Positions 18,996 to 28,083 of a stretch of DNA of 64,000 nucleotides are shown in pieces. The DNA comes from Mucilaginibacter gracilis. Lineage in GTDB: Bacteria; Bacteroidota; Bacteroidia; Sphingobacteriales; Sphingobacteriaceae. A program made the position numbers and the translations under genes. The stretch lies in NCBI RefSeq assembly GCF_003633615.1, contig NZ_RBKU01000001.1:4650001-4714000 (forward strand), read 5' to 3'. The stretch's first letter is position 1; the number at the start of each line of letters is the position of its first letter. The notes beneath the pieces are model-generated. The model saw nothing but the letters and a program-made list of their open reading frames with translations, was not told the origin of the DNA and did not search any database.

Positions 18996-20519
18996 CTAGG
19001 TTATTGATAAATTGCCGGCGTCCATTTTGCCCTTGACCTTACCCATGTATTTCGCCGCGTCGTCCTGGGTCTGGATCGCAGCGAACTCCGTCTGAATGGC
19101 TGGATGGTCTTCGGGCGGGGAAATCGCCAGGTCCGTTTTTAGCGCGGCATGTAAGATACCAGGCAAACTCCCCTTATTGGCGGTGACACCGGGCGTACCC
19201 GAACTCATCGGGAACACCGTTTGCGTAGGAAAGTTAAGGACCGAATCAGCCGGATCCGGCAGGGTCATCGGCGCATCTGTCCGGGGCGGGTTCGCCGTAT
19301 CCAGCAGGCCCATCAGCGAATTCGCGTTCGCGTCCCTTTCGGTCATCAGGTCCGTGTCAAACAGGTCGTGCAGGGTAGCCGATACTGAGGCATGGTCATA
19401 AACCCGGTGGTCGACCGTATTTTTTCGGATCAGCGGCGAAATTATCACCGCGGGTACCCGCACCCCATATTGTTTAAAATCGAAGCCATACTGGTTCAGG
19501 GAAGCGTTCACGGTCCGGTCGCCCGGTGCTACGGCTGCGGGCGGCGCTACGTGGTCATAAAATCCCCCGTGCTCATCCCAAAGCACCAGCAGCAGACTCT
19601 TGGGCCATAAAGGCGACCTGCGGATCGACTCATAAACCGATTTGATCAGCTTTTCGCCGCCCGTCGCGTCGTCCAGCGGGTGCTGGGAGCTCCCTCCTTT
19701 ATAGGTATTGTGCAGCACATCGCCATAACTGGGTTCGATAAAGGTATAGGGATAAGGGTAATTCCCGCTGTTCACATCCGCGTCAAAGGCCCACATTTTA
19801 TGCACCTCGGTGGCGTTGATCCCTTTCAGGGCCGCCACGTTCGGGAAAACGTCGCTCAAAAAGTTGGTCCCCCGGTAGAGCCGGTAACCGTCATCGAATT
19901 TGATCCGCAACTGGTCGAAGATGTTCCCCTGTTCAAAATGGATCCCGCCGATGTTCTGCCAAAGCAAGATCTCCTCCGTCGTCGGGCTATGGTCGAGGCC
20001 ACCGGAAGTAGCCGCATGCACAAAAAAGCGGTTCGGCCAGGTCGGCCCGGGAACCGATGAGAACCAGCGGTCGCAAACCGCGAACTCCCGTGCCAGGGCA
20101 TTCAGTACAGGCAATTGTTCCGGCGCGAAACACTGCATGATCTTTCCGAAGTTATCCGGTGCCTTCCCCTCGCCCGCCGTCGGGCTGGTGACATAATCCA
20201 ACACAAAGCCACTGTTATCGATCACCCCATAACCAGAAGCGGGATCATAGTCCGCTCTACCCGTCAGTTGCAGGCATGTATCCACAAACTCATGCCCCGG
20301 ATCCACCGGCATCGAATAATCCGCTCCTTTCTTAACCGGGTAAGTCACATCCAAATAGCTGTTCGACTCTCCTCCTGTCAATCCGTCTACCGCGGTCGGG
20401 TTGCCCGTCTCCGCGTCCCGCCCCAGGATTCCCGAAAAACCCAGCAAATGGTCAAAGGAATGGTTCTCCAGCATCAGGACGAACACATGATCGATATAAG
20501 GAAAAATAGGAGCAGCCAT
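18996..20519 (-). CDS. Phosphoesterase-family phospholipase C / acid phosphatase-like
   Basis: A phosphoesterase of the bacterial phospholipase C / AcpA superfamily, about 507 residues. The signature IDHVFVLMLENHSFDHLLGF at the N-terminus holds the metal/nucleophile region. VPGPTWPNRFFVHAATS, LLVLWDEHGGFYDHVAPP and YGVRVPAVIISPL are all typical of the family. The start is placed at the ATG giving MAAPIFPY. Upstream ATGs at 20537 and 20564 would only add a poorly conserved leader. I see no twin-arginine signal, which is unusual, since secreted members carry one. It is the first gene of a two-gene operon with the M19-like gene. Phospholipid head-group cleavage is inferred from the family. Confidence 0.85.
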   Translation of the reverse strand: MAAPIFPYIDHVFVLMLENHSFDHLLGFSGILGRDAETGNPTAVDGLTGGESNSYLDVTYPVKKGADYSMPVDPGHEFVDTCLQLTGRADYDPASGYGVIDNSGFVLDYVTSPTAGEGKAPDNFGKIMQCFAPEQLPVLNALAREFAVCDRWFSSVPGPTWPNRFFVHAATSGGLDHSPTTEEILLWQNIGGIHFEQGNIFDQLRIKFDDGYRLYRGTNFLSDVFPNVAALKGINATEVHKMWAFDADVNSGNYPYPYTFIEPSYGDVLHNTYKGGSSQHPLDDATGGEKLIKSVYESIRRSPLWPKSLLLVLWDEHGGFYDHVAPPAAVAPGDRTVNASLNQYGFDFKQYGVRVPAVIISPLIRKNTVDHRVYDHASVSATLHDLFDTDLMTERDANANSLMGLLDTANPPRTDAPMTLPDPADSVLNFPTQTVFPMSSGTPGVTANKGSLPGILHAALKTDLAISPPEDHPAIQTEFAAIQTQDDAAKYMGKVKGKMDAGNLSIT

Positions 20520-20639
20520 CTGGAAATCGTTTAACATGAATATAATACTAACTATAAATATCAAATATATAATTTACTACCTTAATATGAGCTATTTAAA
20601 ATATTATTTTTATATTTAACAGAACTTAACCTGCCTGTC

Positions 20640-22124
20640 ATGAACGGATTATTAAACCGAAAGAAATTCCTAAAAAACACGACAATCGCTTTTGCAGCAT
20701 TCGCTGTTCCCGCGCCCATCAGGGCACTGGCCGCGAGTGTGACTGACGATGGTTTCAAAATGAATGACAACGCCATTATCGACCTGCATTGCCACCCTTC
20801 GATGAAAATGTTCCTTTGGGGAAAAAAGTTCTGGAAGCGCCACCTGTTGGTTTCCAAGGGCGATAACCTGTTCAACATGCAGGAAGATGACCGGCAGTTC
20901 AGCTTCGGAAATGTGCGCGGCATCCTGGCCGCCCATTACCTCCTGGAAGGTGCCACCAAAAGGGAATGGAACACGCTGAATGTCCTTTACCCCTTCCTGA
21001 AGCATATCCCGTTTCTCGACCTGAAAGACAAGATCGAATACGAGAGCGAAAAGAACCCGGAACAGGTCAACAAGATGATCAGCAAGCTCAACGAGCAACT
21101 GACCGAGGTGAACAAGAGCCGCGGCCCCGGCCAGGTCACTTATGTCATCGCAAAAAATTTCGCTGAATTCGAAGCAGCGATCAAGGACCCCAAAAAACAG
21201 CAGATCGCCGTGGCCCATGCCATCGAAGGCGGCCATGCCCTGGGCCGGAACTTCCCGATCACCCTCGAACCGCAGCAAAAACTCCAACCGCTCAGCCACG
21301 AAAAGCAGAACCAGATGATTGGCGACAAGACCCGGCTGGAAGACCGCGCCAAACCATATATCCACAACCTGGACGACTTCCGCGAGTTAGGCGTTTGCCT
21401 GATCACCCTGTCCCACTTTTTCCGCAACGACCTGGCCTATCCCGTCGACGGCATCTCCCCGGACGCCAAGAGCACCCCCGGGATGGCCTGGCAATACACG
21501 CCCGACCAGGACCGCGGCCTGACCGACATCGGCGTGACGGTCGTTAAACACATGCTTCATACCGGCGTGATTGTCGACCTGACCCATTCCGCCCCGCAGG
21601 TCCGGAAAGACGTCTTCGCGCTCAACCGCAAAAGAAGAGACGAGGAAGGTCAACCGCTCCGCCCGTTGACCTTCACCCATACCGGCGCCCAGCAGGTCTA
21701 TGAATACTATGACCAGGACCGTTATCCTTTTTACAAGCATTACTGTGTTAGTGATGAAGAAATCGCGCTGATCGCAGAATGCGACGGCGTCATCGGCATC
21801 ATTCCCGAAGATTTCTGGCTTACAGGCGCCGACAGCAATCTCCGCAAAGAGTTCCGTGCCATGCGCTTCGAGAACGGCATCGGCTATATGATCCAGACCA
21901 TGAAATACATCAAATCCAAAAGTCCCTGCAAAGATTTCAGGCACGTCGGCATCGGCACCGATTTCGACGGCCTGGCCGACAACCCCAAAGATCTGTTCAA
22001 AAACAAACAGCTGGCTGATCTGATTACCGCGATGAAAAACGACCCGGAGTTTCAGCCCAAAGATATCACTGCCATTACGTCCGGCAACGCTATGCGTTTA
22101 CTGAGGCTGGGCTGGGGTAATTAA
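20640..22124 (+). CDS. M19-like membrane dipeptidase with export signal
   Basis: A 494-residue relative of the M19-like protein at 17410, with the same ligand pattern. It has IDLHCHPSMKM, Glu in AIEGGHALG, His in VDLTHSAP, His in TFTHTGAQ and Asp in GIGTDFDGLAD. Unlike its relative it has an N-terminal signal (RKKFLKNTTIAFAAFAVPAP, residues 8-27), so it probably acts in the periplasm or outside. A Lys/Arg-rich helical insertion at about residues 110-165 separates the first ligands from the Glu. It is divergent from the phospholipase C gene and starts the plus-strand arm of the hydrolase block. Confidence 0.82.
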   Translation: MNGLLNRKKFLKNTTIAFAAFAVPAPIRALAASVTDDGFKMNDNAIIDLHCHPSMKMFLWGKKFWKRHLLVSKGDNLFNMQEDDRQFSFGNVRGILAAHYLLEGATKREWNTLNVLYPFLKHIPFLDLKDKIEYESEKNPEQVNKMISKLNEQLTEVNKSRGPGQVTYVIAKNFAEFEAAIKDPKKQQIAVAHAIEGGHALGRNFPITLEPQQKLQPLSHEKQNQMIGDKTRLEDRAKPYIHNLDDFRELGVCLITLSHFFRNDLAYPVDGISPDAKSTPGMAWQYTPDQDRGLTDIGVTVVKHMLHTGVIVDLTHSAPQVRKDVFALNRKRRDEEGQPLRPLTFTHTGAQQVYEYYDQDRYPFYKHYCVSDEEIALIAECDGVIGIIPEDFWLTGADSNLRKEFRAMRFENGIGYMIQTMKYIKSKSPCKDFRHVGIGTDFDGLADNPKDLFKNKQLADLITAMKNDPEFQPKDITAITSGNAMRLLRLGWGN

Positions 22125-22147
22125 TACTTTGTGATCAGCCGGTAAAC

Positions 22148-22163
22148 AGGGTATTAATACCCT
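22148..22163. promoter_or_regulatory. 16-bp perfect palindrome between hydrolase genes
   Basis: AGGGTATTAATACCCT is a perfect palindrome 23 bases after the dipeptidase stop and 112 bases before the next gene. It has no loop or T-tract, so it looks more like a protein-binding site than a terminator. Confidence 0.3.
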
Positions 22164-22275
22164 AAGTAAATACGCAACATTACGGTATTTTAAACTATTT
22201 TTTGTTAATATGTTTATTTAATATTTACTACCCAGTCATATTAGATGACAGGCATGCACCTTAATTAAAAGCACA

Positions 22276-22911
22276 ATGAACCCTATCTACGTATTCTGGC
22301 TCTTATTCGCCGCGCTGCTGGCAACGATTGGTTATTGCAACCAAAAGTTCTGCATGCTCAAAGACCTGAGCAAAGCGGAAAAGCAACCTTATAGCTGGTC
22401 CAGGGTGCAACTGGCCTGGTGGACGGTAATCGTACTTTCCGCATTTACTACGATCATGATCGACCGGGGGGATGCCCCTCAATTGCGTTTATCCACAGTG
22501 ATCCTACTTGGGATCAGTGCGGCCACAATTGCGACAGCGAGATCCATTGACGCTGCGGAGGACAGTGATCCTACAATTTCACGTCACCAGGATAAAGAAG
22601 GCACCAATTTTATCATTGACATCCTGTCCGACCAGACCGGGGTGAGCATCCACCGTTTTCAGACCGTGGTCTTCAATCTTGCCTTTGGCGTTTGGTTCAT
22701 CGCTCAGGTGATGGAAAACTTGCATACCGGTCCGAAGGTCGACATTAACCAGGTCATGCCCGATATTGCACAAAACAACCTGATCCTCCTGGGTCTGAGC
22801 TCGGCGACTTATGCGGCCCTGAAGACGACTGAAAATAAAACACCCGCTTCCGTTTCGGGGCCTGTCGTTCCTGTGGTACAAGCGAATCTGGAAGAACAAC
22901 CCGTCGGCTAA
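22276..22911 (+). CDS. Small multi-pass membrane protein of unknown function
   Basis: A 211-residue membrane protein with about five hydrophobic segments: residues 4-22, 46-62, 75-90, 132-152 and 165-182. A charged loop of about 95-125 contains DAAEDSDPTISRHQDKEG. No enzymatic motif was recognised. Twelve bases separate it from the amidase gene, and the amidase is 27 bases from the patatin gene, so the three are very probably one operon. Its place among envelope hydrolases suggests an immunity, holin-like or anchoring partner, but that is inference from position only. Confidence 0.55.
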   Translation: MNPIYVFWLLFAALLATIGYCNQKFCMLKDLSKAEKQPYSWSRVQLAWWTVIVLSAFTTIMIDRGDAPQLRLSTVILLGISAATIATARSIDAAEDSDPTISRHQDKEGTNFIIDILSDQTGVSIHRFQTVVFNLAFGVWFIAQVMENLHTGPKVDINQVMPDIAQNNLILLGLSSATYAALKTTENKTPASVSGPVVPVVQANLEEQPVG

Positions 22912-22923
22912 AGAACAAGAACC

Positions 22924-23727
22924 ATGGCATTCACAGACAAATACACGATCGGTACGAAATTTATTCCGAAACCTTCCAGGCGCAGGTCGGGGCTTCCCAT
23001 CACCAAGGTCCGCTTCCTGGTCGCGCACGATACTGGCAACCCCGGATCGACCGCTGCCGGAAATATCCAATGGTATATTGATACCGCCAATACCGTACCA
23101 CAGACTGAGGTATCCTCCGCGCATCTTTTTGTCGATGACCTCCAAATCCTGGAATGCGTCCCCGCGCTGACGGCACCGCCCGAAAAAGCGTGGCACGTGC
23201 TTTACAGTGTACCTAAGGATAATGAACTTTACGGTGTGAACGCGAACGACGCGGCCATCGGCGTGGAATACTGTTTTGGAGGGGGTATCGATGCCGACAA
23301 GGCCTATGCCAAATACGTTTGGGTCCTGGCCAAGTTGTGCAACGTGTACGGGCTGGACCCTTCCCGGGATATCACCGGTCATTTTTTTCTCGACCCAGCC
23401 CGAAAAACCGATCCCGTGACCGGACTGGCCAGGAGTCGCCGCAGTTACGATCAGCTTTTAAGGGATGTCGTCGCGGAGTACCGAGAATGCACCGGGGCGG
23501 TCATTGCCCTCCCCGGCACCGCTGTCCAAACCGGCCAGGCGACCGTTGCCGTACGGTTGAATATCCGTGCGCAGCCCAGTACCCGTTCCGCCATCATCCA
23601 GACCGTCGCACCGGGCACCATCCTGCCTTATCAGGCCATGACCAGCCAGGGGGAGGCGGTGAATAACAACCCAGTCTGGTATCAGAATATCCAGGGCAAC
23701 TGGTTCTGGAGCGGCGGTACCAAATAA
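22924..23727 (+). CDS. N-acetylmuramoyl-L-alanine amidase (Amidase_2) with C-terminal SH3-like domain
   Basis: A 267-residue peptidoglycan amidase that would cut between MurNAc and the stem peptide. The Amidase_2 domain fills about residues 20-185. Its zinc-binding His is in FLVAHDTGNPG, SSAHLFVDD follows, and the final motif GHFFLDPARKTDP carries the second His and an Asp. The C-terminal part (about 195-265; VRLNIRAQPSTRSAIIQTV...WYQNIQGNWFWSGG) reads as a bacterial SH3 domain that may bind cell wall. There is no signal peptide, so export must be by another route. This arrangement resembles endolysins and secreted lytic effectors. Confidence 0.82.
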   Translation: MAFTDKYTIGTKFIPKPSRRRSGLPITKVRFLVAHDTGNPGSTAAGNIQWYIDTANTVPQTEVSSAHLFVDDLQILECVPALTAPPEKAWHVLYSVPKDNELYGVNANDAAIGVEYCFGGGIDADKAYAKYVWVLAKLCNVYGLDPSRDITGHFFLDPARKTDPVTGLARSRRSYDQLLRDVVAEYRECTGAVIALPGTAVQTGQATVAVRLNIRAQPSTRSAIIQTVAPGTILPYQAMTSQGEAVNNNPVWYQNIQGNWFWSGGTK

Positions 23728-23754
23728 AAAACAGATGAATAATAACAAGGGCTT

Positions 23755-26208
23755 ATGAAAAAGACATTAAAACTCGGATTCGCCATGGGCGGAGGCGTAT
23801 CCTTAGGCACATTTTCCGGCGCCGCACTATCCGAAGCGATCAAACAGGCCGTCCTGCAGGGTGGTTATGTGGATGAGCAAAACAACTTTCAATTGTACGA
23901 AAGGGTAATCGTCGATGTATTCGCCGGGGCTAGCGCCGGGTCGATGTCGCTGGCGATCATGCTTCGTGGGCTAGCCTACCAGACGCCTGCCGAGATCGCC
24001 AGGGCGACCACGACACTGGAGAACGACCCGGCGATGCGTTTTGCCACGCTGACCGCTGACCAGCAGGCGGACCTCATCGCCGCACAGGTGGTGCAGGACC
24101 TACAGGCCGATATCTGGATCAACGACATCAATATCGATGTACTGCTGGGTACAACCCCTGAACAACAGGCAGACCTGACCTATGAGGCTGGTCTGCTGCG
24201 GCGCGGTGCGCTGGAAGATCTCGCCCGGAAATATTTTCCGATGGACCAGATTGCAAACGGGTTCCCCAATAAACGCATCCTGGCGGATGAGGTCATCTTT
24301 GGCAGTTCGCTAGCCAACCTGACCGGCGTCAGGTTCGACAGCAGGAAAGGAAACCCGCTTAACAATCCGAACTATGCCGCCTCGGGGGATGCTTTCACGT
24401 CCTTTTGTCATCAGGAGTTCCGGGTATTTCACCTGTTCTTTAACGAACAGTCCAGCGGCAATGTCACGCCGGAAAATTTCCCCCCGCAATGGATGCGTTA
24501 CCATAAGGGGCCCGCGCAACCGGGCTATTTCGGCGACCTGACCAAAAGCACGGCCTGGTCCAGGATCGTCGCCACCTCCATCGCCTGCGGCGCTTTCCCT
24601 TTTGCCTTTGAGCCCGTGGTCCTGGAGCGTTTTAAATTTGAGTTCGAACAATGGCCAGAAAAAATAGACCAGGAAGTCTCCCGCCTGGCCACTGGCCGTA
24701 CGGATCAAATCTCTTACCCTTTCACCTATATGGATGGTGGAACATTTAATAACGAACCCGTCCGCGAAGCCTTCCGAATGGCGGCGTTCCTGGATTCAGA
24801 ATGCGACCCGGAAAGTTTTGACCGCGTGATCGTCTTTGTCGACCCCAGCCTCGACAACGATGAAATGAATTACCGCGTACCTATTCACCAGCGCTATACC
24901 GTACAAAAACCCAGGGCTTTTCTAGGGGGGCTGGACGGCTACGACCTGGTCCGAAAAGCCACGTTGGACAGGATCATTCCGCATCTTAGCACCCTGGTCT
25001 CCATGCTGATCGATGAGGGCAAGGTCAATGAAAACGACAAGATCGGCTACATTATGGACCTTTTCGATAAAAAGCCACAATACGACGCTTTACTGGCCAC
25101 CCTGATCAATAGCGCAGCGGTCACCGCCCCGCTGGTTGAAGCGGTTAAGGTAAGCGTCAAAGACCTAATCGAGACGACCAAGATCAACACCTTAATTCCG
25201 CAGGGCGCCATCACCCTCAGGGGAGAACTGATGCGCGTCTGTTATGAGAACAAGGCGGCCTTCTCTGGCCTTAAACCGGCGATCGATACTTTTATTGCGG
25301 ATGCCGCCGCGGTGGATACTACGCTCCTTAAACCTTTCCTGGAAGCCCTCTATACGATCTTTATCGACCTGCTGCTCAACCTGACCGGTAAAAGCAAAGA
25401 AAGCAAGATCATCGCCGTTGCACCGGTGGTGATCAAGGCGGACGGTACCAGAGACACTGTGACCCTCCCCGGCGGTTACCTGAGCGGCTTTGCGGGCTTT
25501 ATGTCCAGAACACCCAATTATTTCGAGGCCGACCTGGCCAAATACTGCGCGCAACTACTGATGCGCGACTTGGGCATGCTCAAAGCCAACCATGTCCTCC
25601 CGCCTTATCAGCCCTGGTCGGATGCCCAACAGAAAACTTTTTCCGATGAATACGGCGCTAAACTTATCAACCTTAATGCACGCATAGACAACCTGTTCGC
25701 CAATGCCAAATTCATCGACATCTTCCCGGGCATCGACCAGGTCGCCCTCAATACTTTCAGCAAAATAGTCAAAAACGCGGTCGACGCTATTCAGCTATAC
25801 GATGACCCCTATTATTCCTTTGTCTTTATGGTTCCCGTTACAGAAAAGAGTTTCGAGATCGACGGCTCCGGTAATTTCAGCGACTCCGGGGCAATCAAAA
25901 TAGACGGCTCGCTATTCCTGGTTACCGAACTTTATTACCATTACCGGGCAGATAAAATGTACTGGGCAGGCGTCCACGCGCAAGATGGCCAAATAGTCAT
26001 CGAGCGTAATGGTTTCGCATTCCTGCCCGACCGTAAATTCTGTAGGATCGACCTGCCAGCCTTTGAAATGCTTCAAAAAGCCAATCTGATGCCCAGTCCT
26101 GTATTCACCTACCGGCAATTAATCGACGCAGACGCGGGAACGGTGCTTCCAGCCAAAGGCTGGACGATTAGGCCGGGTGTGAGACGCATGGATGAAACCC
26201 TTTTGTAA
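23755..26208 (+). CDS. Patatin-like phospholipase, large
   Basis: An 817-residue patatin-family lipid acyl hydrolase. It has an oxyanion-hole motif FAMGGGVSLGTFSG at residues 8-21, the nucleophile elbow GASAGS with Ser near residue 65, and the dyad Asp in YMDGGTFNNEPVREA near residue 327. The protein is about twice the length of a simple patatin. Residues 400-817 are mostly helical then beta-rich and I recognise no domain in them. No signal peptide or lipobox was seen. It is the last gene of the plus arm of the hydrolase block, 27 bases after the amidase, and its codons are GC-rich like its neighbours. Confidence 0.85.
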   Translation: MKKTLKLGFAMGGGVSLGTFSGAALSEAIKQAVLQGGYVDEQNNFQLYERVIVDVFAGASAGSMSLAIMLRGLAYQTPAEIARATTTLENDPAMRFATLTADQQADLIAAQVVQDLQADIWINDINIDVLLGTTPEQQADLTYEAGLLRRGALEDLARKYFPMDQIANGFPNKRILADEVIFGSSLANLTGVRFDSRKGNPLNNPNYAASGDAFTSFCHQEFRVFHLFFNEQSSGNVTPENFPPQWMRYHKGPAQPGYFGDLTKSTAWSRIVATSIACGAFPFAFEPVVLERFKFEFEQWPEKIDQEVSRLATGRTDQISYPFTYMDGGTFNNEPVREAFRMAAFLDSECDPESFDRVIVFVDPSLDNDEMNYRVPIHQRYTVQKPRAFLGGLDGYDLVRKATLDRIIPHLSTLVSMLIDEGKVNENDKIGYIMDLFDKKPQYDALLATLINSAAVTAPLVEAVKVSVKDLIETTKINTLIPQGAITLRGELMRVCYENKAAFSGLKPAIDTFIADAAAVDTTLLKPFLEALYTIFIDLLLNLTGKSKESKIIAVAPVVIKADGTRDTVTLPGGYLSGFAGFMSRTPNYFEADLAKYCAQLLMRDLGMLKANHVLPPYQPWSDAQQKTFSDEYGAKLINLNARIDNLFANAKFIDIFPGIDQVALNTFSKIVKNAVDAIQLYDDPYYSFVFMVPVTEKSFEIDGSGNFSDSGAIKIDGSLFLVTELYYHYRADKMYWAGVHAQDGQIVIERNGFAFLPDRKFCRIDLPAFEMLQKANLMPSPVFTYRQLIDADAGTVLPAKGWTIRPGVRRMDETLL

Positions 26209-26281
26209 AAGCAGGATGAAGTGTAATTTACCATACATGAAAACAAAATAAACTAAAGCTTGACCCACTAAACATCATTTT

Positions 26282-26325
26282 ATTTACTGATTGTTTGGGC
26301 GCATACATCTAAACAATCAGTAAAT
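26282..26325. repeat. 15-bp perfect inverted repeat with 14-nt spacer
   Basis: ATTTACTGATTGTTT at 26282-26296 is matched exactly by its complement at 26311-26325. It lies 74 bases after the patatin stop and lacks a T-tract, so it is a weak terminator at best. It could be a regulator or recombinase site, or the boundary of a lost insertion sequence. Confidence 0.45.
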
Positions 26326-26543
26326 AGCGACGGGAATACTTATCGCGAGTAGGGAATCTTATTTTTTTTGAAAAAAAAGAGTAATCGTCGTTCGTTATGA
26401 AAATCAAATAACTTCAGTCGAGATCGTTCATCACGGCTCTCCTATGAAATAAAGATAAATAGCTTTGCATCCGGCCACAATCCCCTGAATTCCGTTCGTT
26501 CTGACCCTTTTGGACAACTTCAGCAATTCATCGAAACTCAGGT

Positions 26544-27902
26544 TTATAGTTCGTACGCCTGCTGTTTTAACCGTTTCAGGTTCTCATTGACCTCAATGCC
26601 CCGGTTGTTTTTTGATTTATGGCAGGCACCGTTCAGCGGGCAGTTTGCACAGTTCTTCGCCTGGTACCTTTTTATATTTTGTTCAAACCCGGTACTGGTT
26701 TTCCTGGTGTAATTGCCGATAAAGTGCATCTGTTGCCCCATCGGGCAGATATAGCAATCCCTTTCCTGGTTATAAAAAAGCTTATCGGCAGCAAAGGGGA
26801 ACTTACGGTTATGGTTTTCATGCTGCTGTTTATCGAACATGCCATACTTTTCAAAAGCGGTGACTTTCTCTTTTTCAAGCAAGGTGTAGTTTTCTTCCGA
26901 ACCATACCCGGCATCAGCGGTAAGCCCCTTGGGCGCCTTGCCGAAACTGGCCATATACTGGGCCAAATGAAGGGTCAATGTAGTGGTGTCTGTAGGATTG
27001 GGGTGAATAGTGTAATTGACGATAAACTGGTTGGAGGTGGAGATCTGCACATTATAACCCGGCTTTAACTGCCCATTTTTCATGTGGTCTTCCTTCATAC
27101 GCATAAATGTAGCGTCGGTATCTGTTTTGCTGTAACTGTTCCTGTCCTTCAGGATGGTCTCCTGTTGCTCATATTTGGCGATGCTTTCCGGGTATTTTTT
27201 GGTGACATACTTCAGCTTGTCCTTAATTTTCTTATCTATGCTTTCCTTGCCTGCCAGCTTTTCGTTCAATTGTTCTATAGTGGCTTTTACTTTTTCGCTG
27301 TCTATTTCCGTAAAATCAGGCGGCTCCGGCATTTTATCCTCATCGGATGCGATCTGCTGGGCATACTGCCAGATCTCCGTGAGCTGTTTTTTCATTTTTT
27401 CCTTATTGGTCTGGATGGATTTCTTCCAAACAAAGGTGTATTTGTTGGCATTGGCTTCGATCTTGGTGCCATCTGTATTGACCTCCTCAATGCTTAACAA
27501 TCCTTCTTCGGCCAGCAGTTTCACTACTTCTTCAAATACACTCCGCAACGCATCCTTTAAACGGACACCCCTGAAACGGTTAATGGTATTATGATCGGGG
27601 TAGCCCATTGAGCTCAGCCACATAAAGTAGACACTTTCCTTACAGGCCGCAGCCAACTTGCGGCTGGAATAGGTATTGGTTACATAGCCATAAATCAGGA
27701 CCTTTAACAGTAGCTGCGGATGATAGCTGGAACTCCCTTTGATATGGTAGGCTTTTAACAGCGGTTCTATGTTAAGCTTGTTGATCACTTCGTTGACCAC
27801 TCTGACCGGGTGTGTTTGCGGGATCAACTCGTCCAATGTTGGCGGGATAGCAAGGATCTGCTGCTGGTTATAAGGCTTGAAAACAGGTTGTCTTATTGCC
27901 AT
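26544..27902 (-). pseudogene. IS1182-family transposase, C-terminally truncated
   Basis: A 452-residue DDE transposase of the IS1182 group. It has the N-terminal IS1182 domain (LDELIPQTHPVRVVNEVI), the first Asp in EVNTDGTKIEANANKYTF, the second Asp in LTADAGYGSEENY, and the Cys-rich segment CPMGQQMHF...CANCPLNGAC. In family members the third catalytic residue follows the last segment here (NRGIEVNENLKRLKQQAYEL) by about 40 residues, in a block like VFGxIKxNxxFRRF. That block is absent, and the DNA after the stop does not encode it in any frame. So the copy is probably inactive. It separates the hydrolase block from the ternary-system operon. Confidence 0.82.
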
Positions 27903-28021
27903 ATCTCATTTATTTATACTTTAAATATATGAAAATGAGGTAATTAAAACAACTGCCTGCAAGGAAAAATATTTAGCATCATCTCTACTAACATCAAAAT
28001 GGCCTATAGGTTTAATATCAA

Positions 28022-28060
28022 CAAAAAAGAGGCTGATCATGATTTATGATACAGCCTCTC
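28022..28060 (-). terminator. Terminator of the minus-strand ternary-system operon
   Basis: AGAGGCTG at 28028-28035 pairs with CAGCCTCT at 28052-28059, extended by an inner ATCAT/ATGAT pair. On the minus strand the stem is followed by CTTTTTTG. It lies 25 bases after the last stop codon of the operon at 28084. Confidence 0.75.
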
Positions 28061-28083
28061 TTTCGTTGTAAATTGAGCGGACA

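Noticed and set aside
20670..21944. Long minus-strand open frames of 231 and 185 codons opposite the M19-like dipeptidase
   Set aside because: They are antisense shadows of a GC-rich coding region. The plus-strand protein has clear metal-binding motifs, and the shadow products have no recognisable family pattern.
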